Shown piece by piece: positions 43,999 to 54,202 of a stretch of DNA of 64,000 nt. Source of the DNA: JALTDM01 sp964421355 (GTDB taxonomy: Bacteria; Bacteroidota; Bacteroidia; Bacteroidales; JALTDM01); the NCBI GenBank assembly GCA_964421355.1, contig CAYQWX010000002.1:1-64000 (forward strand), read 5' to 3'. The position numbers and the translations under genes were made by a program. Under the pieces are notes generated by a model. That model was not told the origin of the DNA. It did not search any database and saw nothing but the letters and a program-made list of their open reading frames with translations. Position 1 is the first letter of the stretch; every line of letters begins with the position of its first letter.

Positions 43999-44418
43999 TT
44001 ATTCTCCAATTATTTTTATAAGTACTCTTTTATTTCTTTTACCGTCAAATTCTCCGTAAAATATTTGTTCCCAAGGTACGAGGTCAAGCTTACCGTTTGT
44101 TATGGCAATCACAACTTCACGTCCCATTACTTGTCTTTTGAGGTGAGCGTCACCATTATCTTCTCCTGTGCGATTGTGCATGTAGTGTGAATGTGGTTTT
44201 TCGGGAGCCAATTCTTCTAACCACCGTTCAAAGTCTTGGAGCAGTCCTGATTCGTCATCATTGATGAATACGCTTGCCGTAATGTGCATGGCGTTTACCA
44301 AACAAAGTCCTTCTTTTATACCGCTTTCCATTACACATTCTTCTACTTCCGTGGTAATGTTTATAAAATCCCTGCGATGTGGTGTGTTAAACCATAATTC
44401 TTCTCTATAACTTTTCAT
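43999..44418 (-). CDS. YjbQ/UPF0047 family protein
   Basis: A 139-residue protein of the YjbQ family. Signatures are GLCLVNAMHITASVFIND, HNRTGEDNGDAHLKRQVMG and LGTWEQIF-like LVPWEQIFYGEFDG. The conserved histidines and aspartate suggest metal binding. Some members show weak thiamine-phosphate synthase activity; the physiological role is not settled. Convergent with iorB. Confidence 0.92.
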   Translation of the reverse strand: MKSYREELWFNTPHRRDFINITTEVEECVMESGIKEGLCLVNAMHITASVFINDDESGLLQDFERWLEELAPEKPHSHYMHNRTGEDNGDAHLKRQVMGREVVIAITNGKLDLVPWEQIFYGEFDGKRNKRVLIKIIGE

Positions 44419-44432
44419 GACTATATGTTTTT

Positions 44433-45053
44433 TTACATTAGTATTATAACAGTAACTAGTCCTGTGAGCATTCCTGCTAATCCACTTTCTATTAGATTGA
44501 TAGTTTTTTTATTTTTACCTCCTGCAATGTATCCTTGTTTGATGTATTTCTTGTCTTTGAGTTTAGGGAATTTTTTGTCAAATTTATTCTTTGATGGTGG
44601 TATTAAAGATAATGTTATTGTAGGTATAAGTACTCCTACAGGAGAATATACCATATATCCCATTGTGGACAATTCTAAAGTGATTGCAGTAGATAACAAG
44701 TATTCGGTAATTATTGCTATAGTGGGCTTGTAATATTTTGTTGCCAATTGTTCTCCTTTTATAAAGTCTTGCATTTGTTGTGGAGTATATTCATTTGTTG
44801 CAGGTTTATAAAAAATTTCTAATGTTCCGTTTTGTTTTTTTATGCCAAAAACATCATTTATGTCAAATTGTTTTTCCTTTGTTTTTACTTTTTTCAATAC
44901 TATAGAAGCTGTAATACTACTATCTTCTTGATTAAATGTATATTTTTCTAAAGCATAAGTATTGCCATTTAATAAAATAAGAGTGTCTTTTTGAGAAAAA
45001 ACTGAGAATGATGTGATAATCAGTAGTGTGAATAATGTTAAAATTTTTTTCAT
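44433..45053 (-). CDS. Hypothetical envelope protein, paralogue of its upstream neighbour
   Basis: A 206-residue protein with a signal peptide (MKKILTLFTLLIITSFSVFSQ). An N-terminal beta-rich part (DTLILLNGNTYALEKYTF) comes before the conserved core KGEQLATKYYKP and two hydrophobic stretches (about residues 115-150 and 185-206). It shares order and motifs with the protein encoded at 45050-45685: DTL-L-L-x-G, a GE-x-A-x-KYYK or GE-x-A-x-KHYK segment, IPPS-x-NK, and a final hydrophobic helix. The two genes overlap by four bases. I recognise no family and give no function. Confidence 0.7.
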   Translation of the reverse strand: MKKILTLFTLLIITSFSVFSQKDTLILLNGNTYALEKYTFNQEDSSITASIVLKKVKTKEKQFDINDVFGIKKQNGTLEIFYKPATNEYTPQQMQDFIKGEQLATKYYKPTIAIITEYLLSTAITLELSTMGYMVYSPVGVLIPTITLSLIPPSKNKFDKKFPKLKDKKYIKQGYIAGGKNKKTINLIESGLAGMLTGLVTVIILM

Positions 45054-45685
45054 AAACTTTTTAATTTTGATATTATTATGTATGACGGAATACCGATTAT
45101 TAGACCTGTAAAACCATATTTAAAAGAGTTAAATGATCTTATGGGTTGCCCTGCTACTTTATAGCCTTCTAAAAAATATTTATTGTTTGTAATTTTTTTT
45201 ACTTTGTTGGCGGAAGGAGGAATGTAAGTCATCATCAAACTGAATCCAATTGGTAAGATAGGGGCAAATAATAAGCTTCCGCTAATCCAACCGGATATTA
45301 CAGGAGAAGTTAGTCCTATTAAAAAACTTGTGATTTTACCCAAAATGAATTTATAATGCTTGCGGGCATATTTTTCTCCCGCAATATATTTTTTTGTATT
45401 GTCCTTTGTAAAATTTAATCCGCTTTTTTCATCTTCAAATTCTTTGAAAAAAATAATTTCTTCTCCGTTTATTTTCTTTAAAGAGAATATCTCAACGGGA
45501 TAAAATTCTTTTTCTTTTATTTCTCCTGAAGGAAGTATTGTATTAAATACATACATATTGTTAGGTAATTGTTTGTAATTTTTCACAGGAATTTGTTTTC
45601 CTGACATTAATAGAAGTGTGTCGGATTGTGCTTTTATATTATTGATAATTAGAATCACAAATAATATGTTGATTAAAATCTTCAT
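45050..45685 (-). CDS. Hypothetical envelope protein, first of a paralogous pair
   Basis: A 211-residue protein with a signal peptide (MKILINILFVILIINNIKAQ), then DTLLLMSGKQIPVKNYKQL. It has a conserved YIAGEKYARKHYKF segment, membrane-like stretches around residues 115-150 and a C-terminal helix (GFTGLIIGIPSYIIISKL). See the neighbour at 44433 for the shared pattern. The pair probably arose by tandem duplication and then diverged. Function unknown; it is 59 bases downstream of the GT90 gene on the same strand. Confidence 0.7.
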   Translation of the reverse strand: MKILINILFVILIINNIKAQSDTLLLMSGKQIPVKNYKQLPNNMYVFNTILPSGEIKEKEFYPVEIFSLKKINGEEIIFFKEFEDEKSGLNFTKDNTKKYIAGEKYARKHYKFILGKITSFLIGLTSPVISGWISGSLLFAPILPIGFSLMMTYIPPSANKVKKITNNKYFLEGYKVAGQPIRSFNSFKYGFTGLIIGIPSYIIISKLKSL

Positions 45686-45744
45686 TAAAATTCGTTTTTT
45701 ACAAAAATAATGAAAAATTTGATAATTTCAATTGGTGAACCTGA

Positions 45745-46686
45745 TTATTCAAATTTTATAAAATTACTTTGTTTGCTTAGTTCCATATATTTTTCCAATA
45801 CTTTTAGGCAAAGTAAGTCTTCTATATAATTATTTTGAAATTTTTTTATATAGTTGTGTGCATTATTAATTATTGTTTTTGCCTCTTCTGTATGTTGTGT
45901 ATAATACAATAATTTTTCTTCTAAATTGGAAAAATCGTTTTTTATTTCTACATAATGTATCCCTTTTTTGAGGGTTCCTTCCATGAACCATGTTTCATAA
46001 TGAGGTTTTGTCATAAAGCATAGTGAGTTTGAGGACATTGCCCATTTCAAGTTAGATGCAACATCGTTGCCTTCCAGACATAATATGAATTTGTATTCAA
46101 GTTGTTTTTTGATAGGTAAAAATGGTTTTTGCCATGGTGCATTTTCTTTTGGAGTATTAGTTTGTCCCACATCACATAAGGGGTGATTCCAGTAAGATTT
46201 TACAAATTTTTTGCGTAATGTTTGATATGCACCGCCACGCCATACAAGCATGTTTTTCTTTTGTTCAAAAGTATATGGGTCGTTTACCCATTTAAAATGT
46301 CTTACCTTGTTTAGTTTAAATAATACGGAATTAGCATTGTTGTTGTCAATTATACGGGCTTTTACCAATGTTGGATATTGTGGTGTTTCGGTATTGTCTC
46401 CAAATCTATAAAGTAAGCGAGCTTCAGGATTGAAATAATGTAAAAAATCTTTTAAGTCTAAAAAGTAATTGCTGCTGTTTCCTTTTCTTTTGAAATCTTT
46501 TATTGCTATTGCTTCTGGAGGTAAGCGGAAAGTGGTATTTGTTTTTACATAATAATTTAATCTACTGTTTAATTCCTCTTTGTCAATTTTAGTTTCCAGT
46601 TTTTTTAGGAATTTATATTTTTGTTTGAAATATATTGAAGGAAGGTGTTGGTATCCGAATCTTTGTAAATAATAAAACAGTTTCAC
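45745..46686 (-). CDS. Glycosyltransferase family 90 (CAP10/LPS-modifying type)
   Basis: A 313-residue protein matching the GT90/CAP10 domain. Motifs are NMLVWRGGAYQTLRKKFV, YKFILCLEGNDVASNLKWAMSSNSLCFM, YETWFMEGTLKKGIHYVEI and the final NNAHNYIKKF. The family transfers xylose or other sugars; bacterial members act on lipopolysaccharide or capsule. It follows sprA with a 13-base gap, so it may be transcribed with it. Confidence 0.85.
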   Translation of the reverse strand: MKLFYYLQRFGYQHLPSIYFKQKYKFLKKLETKIDKEELNSRLNYYVKTNTTFRLPPEAIAIKDFKRKGNSSNYFLDLKDFLHYFNPEARLLYRFGDNTETPQYPTLVKARIIDNNNANSVLFKLNKVRHFKWVNDPYTFEQKKNMLVWRGGAYQTLRKKFVKSYWNHPLCDVGQTNTPKENAPWQKPFLPIKKQLEYKFILCLEGNDVASNLKWAMSSNSLCFMTKPHYETWFMEGTLKKGIHYVEIKNDFSNLEEKLLYYTQHTEEAKTIINNAHNYIKKFQNNYIEDLLCLKVLEKYMELSKQSNFIKFE

Positions 46687-46699
46687 TATTCTAATATAT

Positions 46700-49600
46700 T
46701 TATTGTGCTAATGAAAATCTTACACTTACTCCAAATCTGGCATTTGCCGTAAGAGGTGGATAGTTTATTACTGATTTATTTATTGTATGGTCATAGAATA
46801 ATCTAACTGTGAATTGCGGACCAAGAGCATAGTCTGCTGTAAATTTAATTGTGTATATTACAGTTCCTGATGTTACTTGGGAAAGTCGCTCTTGTATTCT
46901 GTTGATTATATTTACTTGTTTTCTCATACTTAAATCCAGTCTCAAGTCTAAGTCGCTATCAAAAGTTTTGTTCCAACCGCCTGCTTTTACGGTTATTTTC
47001 AGGCTTTTGAATCTGTAGCCACTTCCAACGGTATATTCCGTACCATTCATTTCGTTTATTTGTCCGTTGGAGGTGCTTAATGTTATTGTTCTATTTTTTC
47101 TTATTTCTACGCGAGCAAGCAAACTATTGTTCATAGTGGCATCTATGTTTATAAGAGGAGAGAAACGTTCGTCTATTGTTACTCCAAGCATATCGTATTT
47201 TGGATAGAAATTACCAACCATGTCTCTTACATAAGAAAATCCTGATTCGTTAGGGTTGTACAGTAGGTTAGTGGTGTATGAATTGATTGAAAAAGTAGAG
47301 GTATATGCGTGTGATATTGTAAATGTTCTGAAATAATGTTTTATTAGTTTGTAATTGGTTAGACCTGTGATAGATACCCGCCAGTTAGGATATGGAATAG
47401 AAAGGAAAAAATCTTTTGCTTTAGCAAATGTAGTTGGGTTATTTCCTGAATATACCGCTAAGAATGTAGCAATCATTACATCTTGTTGGAATGGTCCGTA
47501 TCCATCTGGATACCCATTGTTTACACTGGAATGGTTGTTTATTATGTTTGCAGAATAATTGTTTGGGTCATTGTTTCGGCGTTTGTATGCCATAGCTTTT
47601 GCTACTTCAAGACGTTTGTTTAAGAATTCTATAAATAATGGAGATTCAAGTTCATTAGTTATAGGATCTCTTTTAAGTCCTTTAAATGAGGTTTTTATGG
47701 TGTTGAATGTAATATTAAAGTTACCTCTATCAGAGGAGTTTCTTATTTCAAAATCATTTGTGTTGTATCTGTAATATAATTGTTTTGATGTGCTATTAGA
47801 GATGCTACGGGTAGCAGTTAAATCTATTTTTACACCTTTGAATGGCTGAATAGATGCTTTTAGGTCTAAATTTACATTATTTGTATTTCCTATATTTTGT
47901 ATTAGAGATGTGTCTTTTACCAGCCAGCTTTGGTCTGTTGCATTTCTTATGAGGGAGTCGAGATTTTCTTGCCACCCAACTATGAAGTAGGGACCTGGAG
48001 CATATAAGCCTGAAGCTAATTTCTGCATTCCTATCAGTTGTGATTTATATCTATATCCCGGTATGCTTGTTGCTTGGTTTACACTATATGTTGCTCTTAT
48101 GTTTTTTATTCCCATCATTGCAAGAATGCTTCGTTCCATAATTTGTTTCCATAATGGATCTACATCTTCGCGGGTGCCCACTACTTGTATTTTGGCATTT
48201 TTAATAGTTGTATCTGAAATAAATACGAGTCTGTTTTTGTTTATGATTTTTGTTTTACCGCTTATTTTTTTGCCGGCAGAGTCTGTTACTGTTATTGCTA
48301 CATCTTCTGTTTTTAGTCTATGGTAAACAGATTTTGGTTTTCCTTTTTTGAAATTCATATAGATGGGAGGTTGTCCTTTGTCAGGGTAATATACTTCTTT
48401 CCTTCTGTTTTTTCTTTGCGGTCTGCTATATTTTTGTCGTAATTTACGTAGGTATTTGAAGTTGTTGTATAATGATAGCATATTTAAGTTAAGGTTGGCG
48501 TGTTGTGTGTTTCCGTTTATAATAGTGTTTCCGGGATCTATAAAATCTTCATCTGAGCCTGGTGTTTCTACTACAGGAGATGCTTGCCATTTGTATCTAC
48601 CACTATATCCTACTGTTGCACTTACCCAATTTAGGTAAGGTAATTTGTTTATAGGTAAAGCATAGGATAGATTTAGTGAATGTTGATAGTTATTTATTCT
48701 ACCTCCTTTACCCATTATTGCATCAAATAGACTATCTCTTAGAGTGTTGTTATCCACATATCCTTGTGGTTCACCAATTATTGCATTTGAGCCGGAAGTG
48801 AAGTCAAATGATAATGATCTTGTAAACTTGTGTCGCAGGGAGAAATTACGATTCCAATAGAAATTTTTGTTAAAAGTAGGTACCATTGTAATTTCATATC
48901 CGGGAGTTAGGTTACGTTTGAGTACTTCATTGTAATTTCTTGTAACATCTGTGGTAAAAGTTATTGATTGTGGCATTATATAGAAGTTAAAGTCTTTGAT
49001 AAGTTTCAAATATTTGGATCTTAGTATTTTGCTTCTTGATTTGCGGAATGGAGCATAGTTTTTTGGACTGTTATTGAAATTATATGTAAGTGCCGTATGA
49101 TAATTTTTGGTGATATTATGATCGGTATTTATATCTCTCATAAATATTTCGTTGTATGAATAAGTTGCCGCCCAGTTATTTAATGTCCACAGGCGAGGTT
49201 TTCGTGGCATTTTGCCTATTTGTACATTTGTGAAATTAAGGCTTCTGCGTTTTACATAGGTTTGTATAATTCTTTTTACAGAGTCTCTTTGTTGTGGGTT
49301 AAGATTTTTTAATGTTACATCTGTTGGTATATCTGGGTCTAATGGGTTGTATTGAGGATTGCTAAACATTTCGGATGTTGAAAAGAACATAGGAACTCTT
49401 ACATTTAATTTTTCGGGGAAAAACTTACCGAGTTGAAGGTTGGTAGAAATGTTGTATTGATAAATATCTTCTTTGCTTCGTTCGCTTAATTTTTGTTCCA
49501 AGCTACCAAATCCTGGTTTACTTGTCATACATGATATAGTTACATTTCCTAAGTCAGCCAGTTTTGCAGATATTCTTGTAGTTGCTGCCCAACCGCCTTT

Positions 49601-52600
49601 TTCATCAAAATCTGTGAGCCTTAATTCATTTACCCATATTTCGGCAGATTTAGGTAATCCATCATCAGGTAGAGGATTTTTACTTTTTTTACGGTTTCTA
49701 ATACCTATCATTACGGTTTTAATATTGCTTATGTTCGGGTTTCCAACAATAGTAATCATTCTTTCTCCGTCTGCTACTTTGTATGGTGTGGTTAGTGATA
49801 CTGTGGAATTGTTTGTGAGCATTGCATTGTTTCTAGCTTGTTTAGCTTGTAGTAGTATATCAAAAGGAATGTCTATTTCATTAGCAGTAGGCCAGACTAT
49901 TTCTCTATCATCTTGATTGTCATTATTATAACTACCTGGAGGTGTTAGGTAAACAGGGACTTCGTATTCATAATAGTTGTCTTTGAAATCGGAACCTAAG
50001 CGAATAAATACGCAAACATCTTTGTCGTTAAGAGGTGTTTCTGCATAAGGAAGAGCTTCGGCATGTATAAACATCTTTAAGCGTTTGTATTTACGCACAT
50101 CCATATTTAATGTTTTGTAAACGGCTTTTGCATCTCCATCGGGTAAGTTTATTACTTTTAACAATAAGGCTTGTTCATTTAACTCCCTCAATTGTGGTTG
50201 TGTGGGGTCTATCATACGGGTTACTCCGGGAGGTAGCACATAGTTTACAGGTTGTTTTTTGCTGTTTTCTTCTATATTTACTGCTCCTACTTCAAATGAA
50301 GAAGAGCCTTGTTCTTCAGGTTCATACATGCCTCCGTCCATAAGGGAGAAGCGATATTTACGCCATTCGTTTCTTACTAATTCTAATGTGCCAAATCTGA
50401 ATACAGTTTTTCTATCGAACCCCTTAAATAACATTCGCATAAAGCGGATAGATTTAAAATCACTTATTTCTCCTACTACTTTATCCGGTTGGTAAATTGG
50501 GATACGTATATGGTACCATTTTACTTTTATCCCATTGGCATCTGTTTCATTGCTTTCTATTATATCTGTAATGTAATTTTTACCAACTTGCATATCTTCA
50601 GGAGCGATGTGTAATTTGTATTCAAAATAATTTTCGGCTTCGCTCAGTGTGTTGTCATCGTTTATGTCTTCTTTGTTGGGTAGTGAAGAATAAATGTCTT
50701 GTGTGTTGGGTTTGGAATTACCTTCAGGGTTGTTGTAATATTTGTATCTGTCTATAATGTGTGCATGTTGTTGGTTGAATGTTTCATCTCTATAATGTTT
50801 GAAGTCATCGGCTGAAGGGTCATTGTAAGCTTGTAGGTATGCTTGTGTATTTTCTCCAAGATATGCTTTTATACTGTCAAGGTAATCATATAAATATCCA
50901 CCTCCGTAAAAACTTCTTTCATCATTGTCTCCAAGTCCGTCATATCCCACATCTTGATATTGACGAGCATTAACATCATCGCTAAATCCGTTGGTAACTG
51001 CCTGAATAATAGGAACACGTCCCCAAATAGTAGTATCCACATTTGTAATAACATCAGAAGAAGGTAATCCTTGTTCAAATTGTTTTCGGGAGTCTTTAAG
51101 TATGTCTTCGGAAATATCACCTAGGTCAAAATACATATATCCACCTGTTGCCGTAGAGTCATATACAAAGGGGTCCATTAGCCAAAAATCTATAAATTCG
51201 ATATTTGCAGCTTCAAAGTCATTTGTAGTAAGTGGTCTCATTATACCTCCCCAACGACTTTGTGGATCTTTGAGAGTTCCGTCAGCATTAAGACCTGCTG
51301 AGAAGCTTGTAGGTTTTACATCAAAGTTGTAAGGACCTCTGTGTTTGGGGTCAAAAACCACATTAAGGGTGTAAATTTCAGGACGCTCGTCTGTTGCGTT
51401 TTGTCTTTGAGGGAATAATTCTTTTTTGTAAACGACTCTTACAAAGTGGTTTTTTTGTTCTTGTTCGTTATTTTTGAGATAATCTGGAGTGTTAGATGTG
51501 TTTGTTACTAAAGACAAATCTACTGTAAACCAATTGATACGAGCTCTGTTAAAATTGGTTTCTATTCCGTAAAAGTTTCCTTCGGGGAAATCATTATTTT
51601 TTTGTGGTACACTACTTAAAAACCATCTTGTTCTTGAAGAGAGGTCTATGCTTGTTTGGCTTCCTTCGAAATCATCTATATATGCGTTTCCTTTTTTGTC
51701 TATTGCTTTATTGTGTCCTGGTATCAGTTGGGCAAATTCACCGCTTACTGTTATATTTGACATTTCTTTAGTGTCTATAAGTGGTATTTTGTCTATCAAT
51801 TTGGTTAGGAACCGAGAATCTCTTCTGTATGTTCCATCTAGTCCCCATATAGTATTTGATATAGGCTCGTCTCCTATGTTTACTTTTTGCGTGAGGGGTT
51901 TTTCGGTAAGGTTTAGAATAGTAGCACCTAATCTAAAATCTTTTGAAACATTGTAATCTAGGTGTGTGCCTATCAATGATTTACTTTGAATACTAAACAT
52001 AGTATTACTTTCCAGAGAGATTTTTATTGGTACTCCCGATTGCAATAATCCTTGATTAAGAATGGTAACTTTACCTATATTGTAATCTACTACATAATCT
52101 ACATTTTCTGTAAGTTCTTGACCATTTGCAGTTACTTTTACTGAGCCTGGAGGAATGTTTATTGCGTTAAGAGATATTTCTGAGCCTGATGCGGAGCGAT
52201 ATTCACCTTTTAAGAAGAATTTGTCTTTATCTGCTATTTGTTGTGCTATATATTGTGTAGAGTCATAGAGTTCTTGGTAAACATATTTTTTTGCAACAGT
52301 AGTATCGGCAGGATTATTTGCTACTATTTTATTTTTCAAAAAACTTCCGAATGGTTCCAATTCAGGAAATATTATTTTACCATTGTTGGCAATAATAGTG
52401 TATCCGTCAATAAAGTCAAATTTTCCATCATGTACTCGTTGCTGTTGGTCGTTCAAATTGTCTAGGTTCATTACTTGGAGTAATCTTTCTCCGCTGATAG
52501 CACCTGCATCTGATAGGTAATCGATGGCTGTACCTGTTTGGTCGTTTTGATAAAATATATAAAGTTCAAATCCATCAGGATTTATTTGGTATGAGTTTAA

Positions 52601-54202
52601 AGAATAGATATTTTTCATCATAAGGTCCCAATTAGGTTTATGTGGAGAAAAACTTGTGCCTTTTATCATTTTCACTACCAAAGCGTTAGGTGGGTTTATT
52701 CCGTCAGTGGAGAATTCTCCTACTTGATAAGTTTTTCCATTGTATGTGTATTGGAATGCAACGGCTAATACTTCGTCGGAGTTTAAAGCAGAATTTAATG
52801 AAATATATCCAAGATTATCATTTACTTTATATTCGGACGGAGACAGTTTTCTTGCAGATTCTACTTTCACGAAGTCACTACCACCTACCAGTCCGATACC
52901 TTCAAGGTATTGGGAGGCGGTATTAAAAGAGCGAATTAGAGAGTCTTGTTTTACATCGATGAGGGTATTAGCGGAGTCTGAGGGTATGTCATAAGGGAAA
53001 TTTGGATTTGGTAGAACTACTGAAGGATTATTTAGATGAGAGCGTTCACCTAAGTCAATTAATGCAATAATGTTTCTTGCATTTTCATATCGTCCCGTTT
53101 TGTTTGTTACCCATACTTCTACTTTTGTAATTCTTATTGGGGAAGTTACTACCGGTAGATTTTTTAACCATTCTTCATAATGATCTCTAAAAAAGTGTGA
53201 TAAAAAGAAGTGCTTATTTGCTTCATAGTCAGATGCTTTAATTTTAAACTCTTGTTTTTGTGCCCCGCCTTCTACTTCTATTGTTTGACTTTTACCTTTT
53301 TGTTGTGAAAATATACTTGTTACATCAAGATGCCCAAATTTAAGTTTTGTTTTTATTCCGAATAATGTTTGACTTCCTGATATAAGTGTTCCTGTAAGTG
53401 GTAAAGATACGTTTCCAGCTTCTATTTCTTGTATTATTTCGTCTTCATCACCTTGGTAGGCAATTTTCATTTTGTTTTCAAAATCAAAACTTGCTTCTGT
53501 ATCGTAATTGGCATTTACTCTTAGTTTATCTCCTATTTGACCTGTAACATTCATTTGTATTTTTTCCTGAAAGTCAAAAGTGGTAACTACTTGTTGGTCT
53601 TTTTGAAGTTGAGGGTTGCGATTTACATTTACATCCAATCCAAAACTCAACTCTGCTGCTCCATTAGGAGTTATGCTTATTGTATTGGACCCGAAAATGC
53701 TTTGAAAAGCCTCTCCTCCTAAATGTAATGACGGAATGAGTGAACTGTGTCCTTCATAGGTGGCATTTTGAGCCTTAAGCCTCCAATATTTTTGAATAGA
53801 TTTGTCAATATCGAAGTTTCTATATTCGTCAAAAGACATTACCCTTGCTGGTGGATAAATGCGTTTACCTCCTATTTTTTGATAGAATATATAATTTCCT
53901 GTTTCAGGGTCATATTCTACTTCATTTTCCATGTTGCTTGGGTTGCCTAGATATAATGGTGAAGTAAGATTTGAATTTGGGAAAGGATAGCCTTCTGTTT
54001 TGGGGAAAGGATAAGGTAGAGAAATAGTGTCATTAGAGGTTGATGATGTATCTGATGTTGAAGGAGGTGTAATGCTATCTGTTTTTTGAGTTAATGTTAA
54101 TGTATGTGATTCTAAAAAGTTTGTGGCATCTGAATTAATAGCTATTCCCCATGCCGTAGTTAGCAAAAATGTAAAGATTATGTAGTTAAAAAATGTTCTC
54201 AA
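46700..54202 (-). CDS. sprA: Cell-surface protein SprA, type IX secretion outer-membrane translocon
   Basis: A 2500-residue protein with a signal peptide (MRTFFNYIIFTFLLTTAWGIA), at the usual huge size of SprA. SprA forms the 36-strand outer-membrane channel through which type IX cargo leaves the cell and is needed for gliding in motile relatives. Landmarks are LSFGLDVNVNRNPQLQ and QIGDKLRVNANYDTEASFDFENKMKIAYQGDEDEI near residues 180-260, EIWVNELRLTDFDEKGGWA near 1530, and a strand-rich C-terminus ending RFGVSVRFSLAQ. The start overlaps the ruvA stop by four bases, the classic ruvA-sprA arrangement of Bacteroidota. Confidence 0.96.
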   Translation of the reverse strand: MRTFFNYIIFTFLLTTAWGIAINSDATNFLESHTLTLTQKTDSITPPSTSDTSSTSNDTISLPYPFPKTEGYPFPNSNLTSPLYLGNPSNMENEVEYDPETGNYIFYQKIGGKRIYPPARVMSFDEYRNFDIDKSIQKYWRLKAQNATYEGHSSLIPSLHLGGEAFQSIFGSNTISITPNGAAELSFGLDVNVNRNPQLQKDQQVVTTFDFQEKIQMNVTGQIGDKLRVNANYDTEASFDFENKMKIAYQGDEDEIIQEIEAGNVSLPLTGTLISGSQTLFGIKTKLKFGHLDVTSIFSQQKGKSQTIEVEGGAQKQEFKIKASDYEANKHFFLSHFFRDHYEEWLKNLPVVTSPIRITKVEVWVTNKTGRYENARNIIALIDLGERSHLNNPSVVLPNPNFPYDIPSDSANTLIDVKQDSLIRSFNTASQYLEGIGLVGGSDFVKVESARKLSPSEYKVNDNLGYISLNSALNSDEVLAVAFQYTYNGKTYQVGEFSTDGINPPNALVVKMIKGTSFSPHKPNWDLMMKNIYSLNSYQINPDGFELYIFYQNDQTGTAIDYLSDAGAISGERLLQVMNLDNLNDQQQRVHDGKFDFIDGYTIIANNGKIIFPELEPFGSFLKNKIVANNPADTTVAKKYVYQELYDSTQYIAQQIADKDKFFLKGEYRSASGSEISLNAINIPPGSVKVTANGQELTENVDYVVDYNIGKVTILNQGLLQSGVPIKISLESNTMFSIQSKSLIGTHLDYNVSKDFRLGATILNLTEKPLTQKVNIGDEPISNTIWGLDGTYRRDSRFLTKLIDKIPLIDTKEMSNITVSGEFAQLIPGHNKAIDKKGNAYIDDFEGSQTSIDLSSRTRWFLSSVPQKNNDFPEGNFYGIETNFNRARINWFTVDLSLVTNTSNTPDYLKNNEQEQKNHFVRVVYKKELFPQRQNATDERPEIYTLNVVFDPKHRGPYNFDVKPTSFSAGLNADGTLKDPQSRWGGIMRPLTTNDFEAANIEFIDFWLMDPFVYDSTATGGYMYFDLGDISEDILKDSRKQFEQGLPSSDVITNVDTTIWGRVPIIQAVTNGFSDDVNARQYQDVGYDGLGDNDERSFYGGGYLYDYLDSIKAYLGENTQAYLQAYNDPSADDFKHYRDETFNQQHAHIIDRYKYYNNPEGNSKPNTQDIYSSLPNKEDINDDNTLSEAENYFEYKLHIAPEDMQVGKNYITDIIESNETDANGIKVKWYHIRIPIYQPDKVVGEISDFKSIRFMRMLFKGFDRKTVFRFGTLELVRNEWRKYRFSLMDGGMYEPEEQGSSSFEVGAVNIEENSKKQPVNYVLPPGVTRMIDPTQPQLRELNEQALLLKVINLPDGDAKAVYKTLNMDVRKYKRLKMFIHAEALPYAETPLNDKDVCVFIRLGSDFKDNYYEYEVPVYLTPPGSYNNDNQDDREIVWPTANEIDIPFDILLQAKQARNNAMLTNNSTVSLTTPYKVADGERMITIVGNPNISNIKTVMIGIRNRKKSKNPLPDDGLPKSAEIWVNELRLTDFDEKGGWAATTRISAKLADLGNVTISCMTSKPGFGSLEQKLSERSKEDIYQYNISTNLQLGKFFPEKLNVRVPMFFSTSEMFSNPQYNPLDPDIPTDVTLKNLNPQQRDSVKRIIQTYVKRRSLNFTNVQIGKMPRKPRLWTLNNWAATYSYNEIFMRDINTDHNITKNYHTALTYNFNNSPKNYAPFRKSRSKILRSKYLKLIKDFNFYIMPQSITFTTDVTRNYNEVLKRNLTPGYEITMVPTFNKNFYWNRNFSLRHKFTRSLSFDFTSGSNAIIGEPQGYVDNNTLRDSLFDAIMGKGGRINNYQHSLNLSYALPINKLPYLNWVSATVGYSGRYKWQASPVVETPGSDEDFIDPGNTIINGNTQHANLNLNMLSLYNNFKYLRKLRQKYSRPQRKNRRKEVYYPDKGQPPIYMNFKKGKPKSVYHRLKTEDVAITVTDSAGKKISGKTKIINKNRLVFISDTTIKNAKIQVVGTREDVDPLWKQIMERSILAMMGIKNIRATYSVNQATSIPGYRYKSQLIGMQKLASGLYAPGPYFIVGWQENLDSLIRNATDQSWLVKDTSLIQNIGNTNNVNLDLKASIQPFKGVKIDLTATRSISNSTSKQLYYRYNTNDFEIRNSSDRGNFNITFNTIKTSFKGLKRDPITNELESPLFIEFLNKRLEVAKAMAYKRRNNDPNNYSANIINNHSSVNNGYPDGYGPFQQDVMIATFLAVYSGNNPTTFAKAKDFFLSIPYPNWRVSITGLTNYKLIKHYFRTFTISHAYTSTFSINSYTTNLLYNPNESGFSYVRDMVGNFYPKYDMLGVTIDERFSPLINIDATMNNSLLARVEIRKNRTITLSTSNGQINEMNGTEYTVGSGYRFKSLKITVKAGGWNKTFDSDLDLRLDLSMRKQVNIINRIQERLSQVTSGTVIYTIKFTADYALGPQFTVRLFYDHTINKSVINYPPLTANARFGVSVRFSLAQ

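Noticed and set aside
49473..49916. A 147-codon plus-strand frame inside sprA
   Set aside because: Antisense shadow of sprA; hydrophobic and serine-rich with no supporting context.
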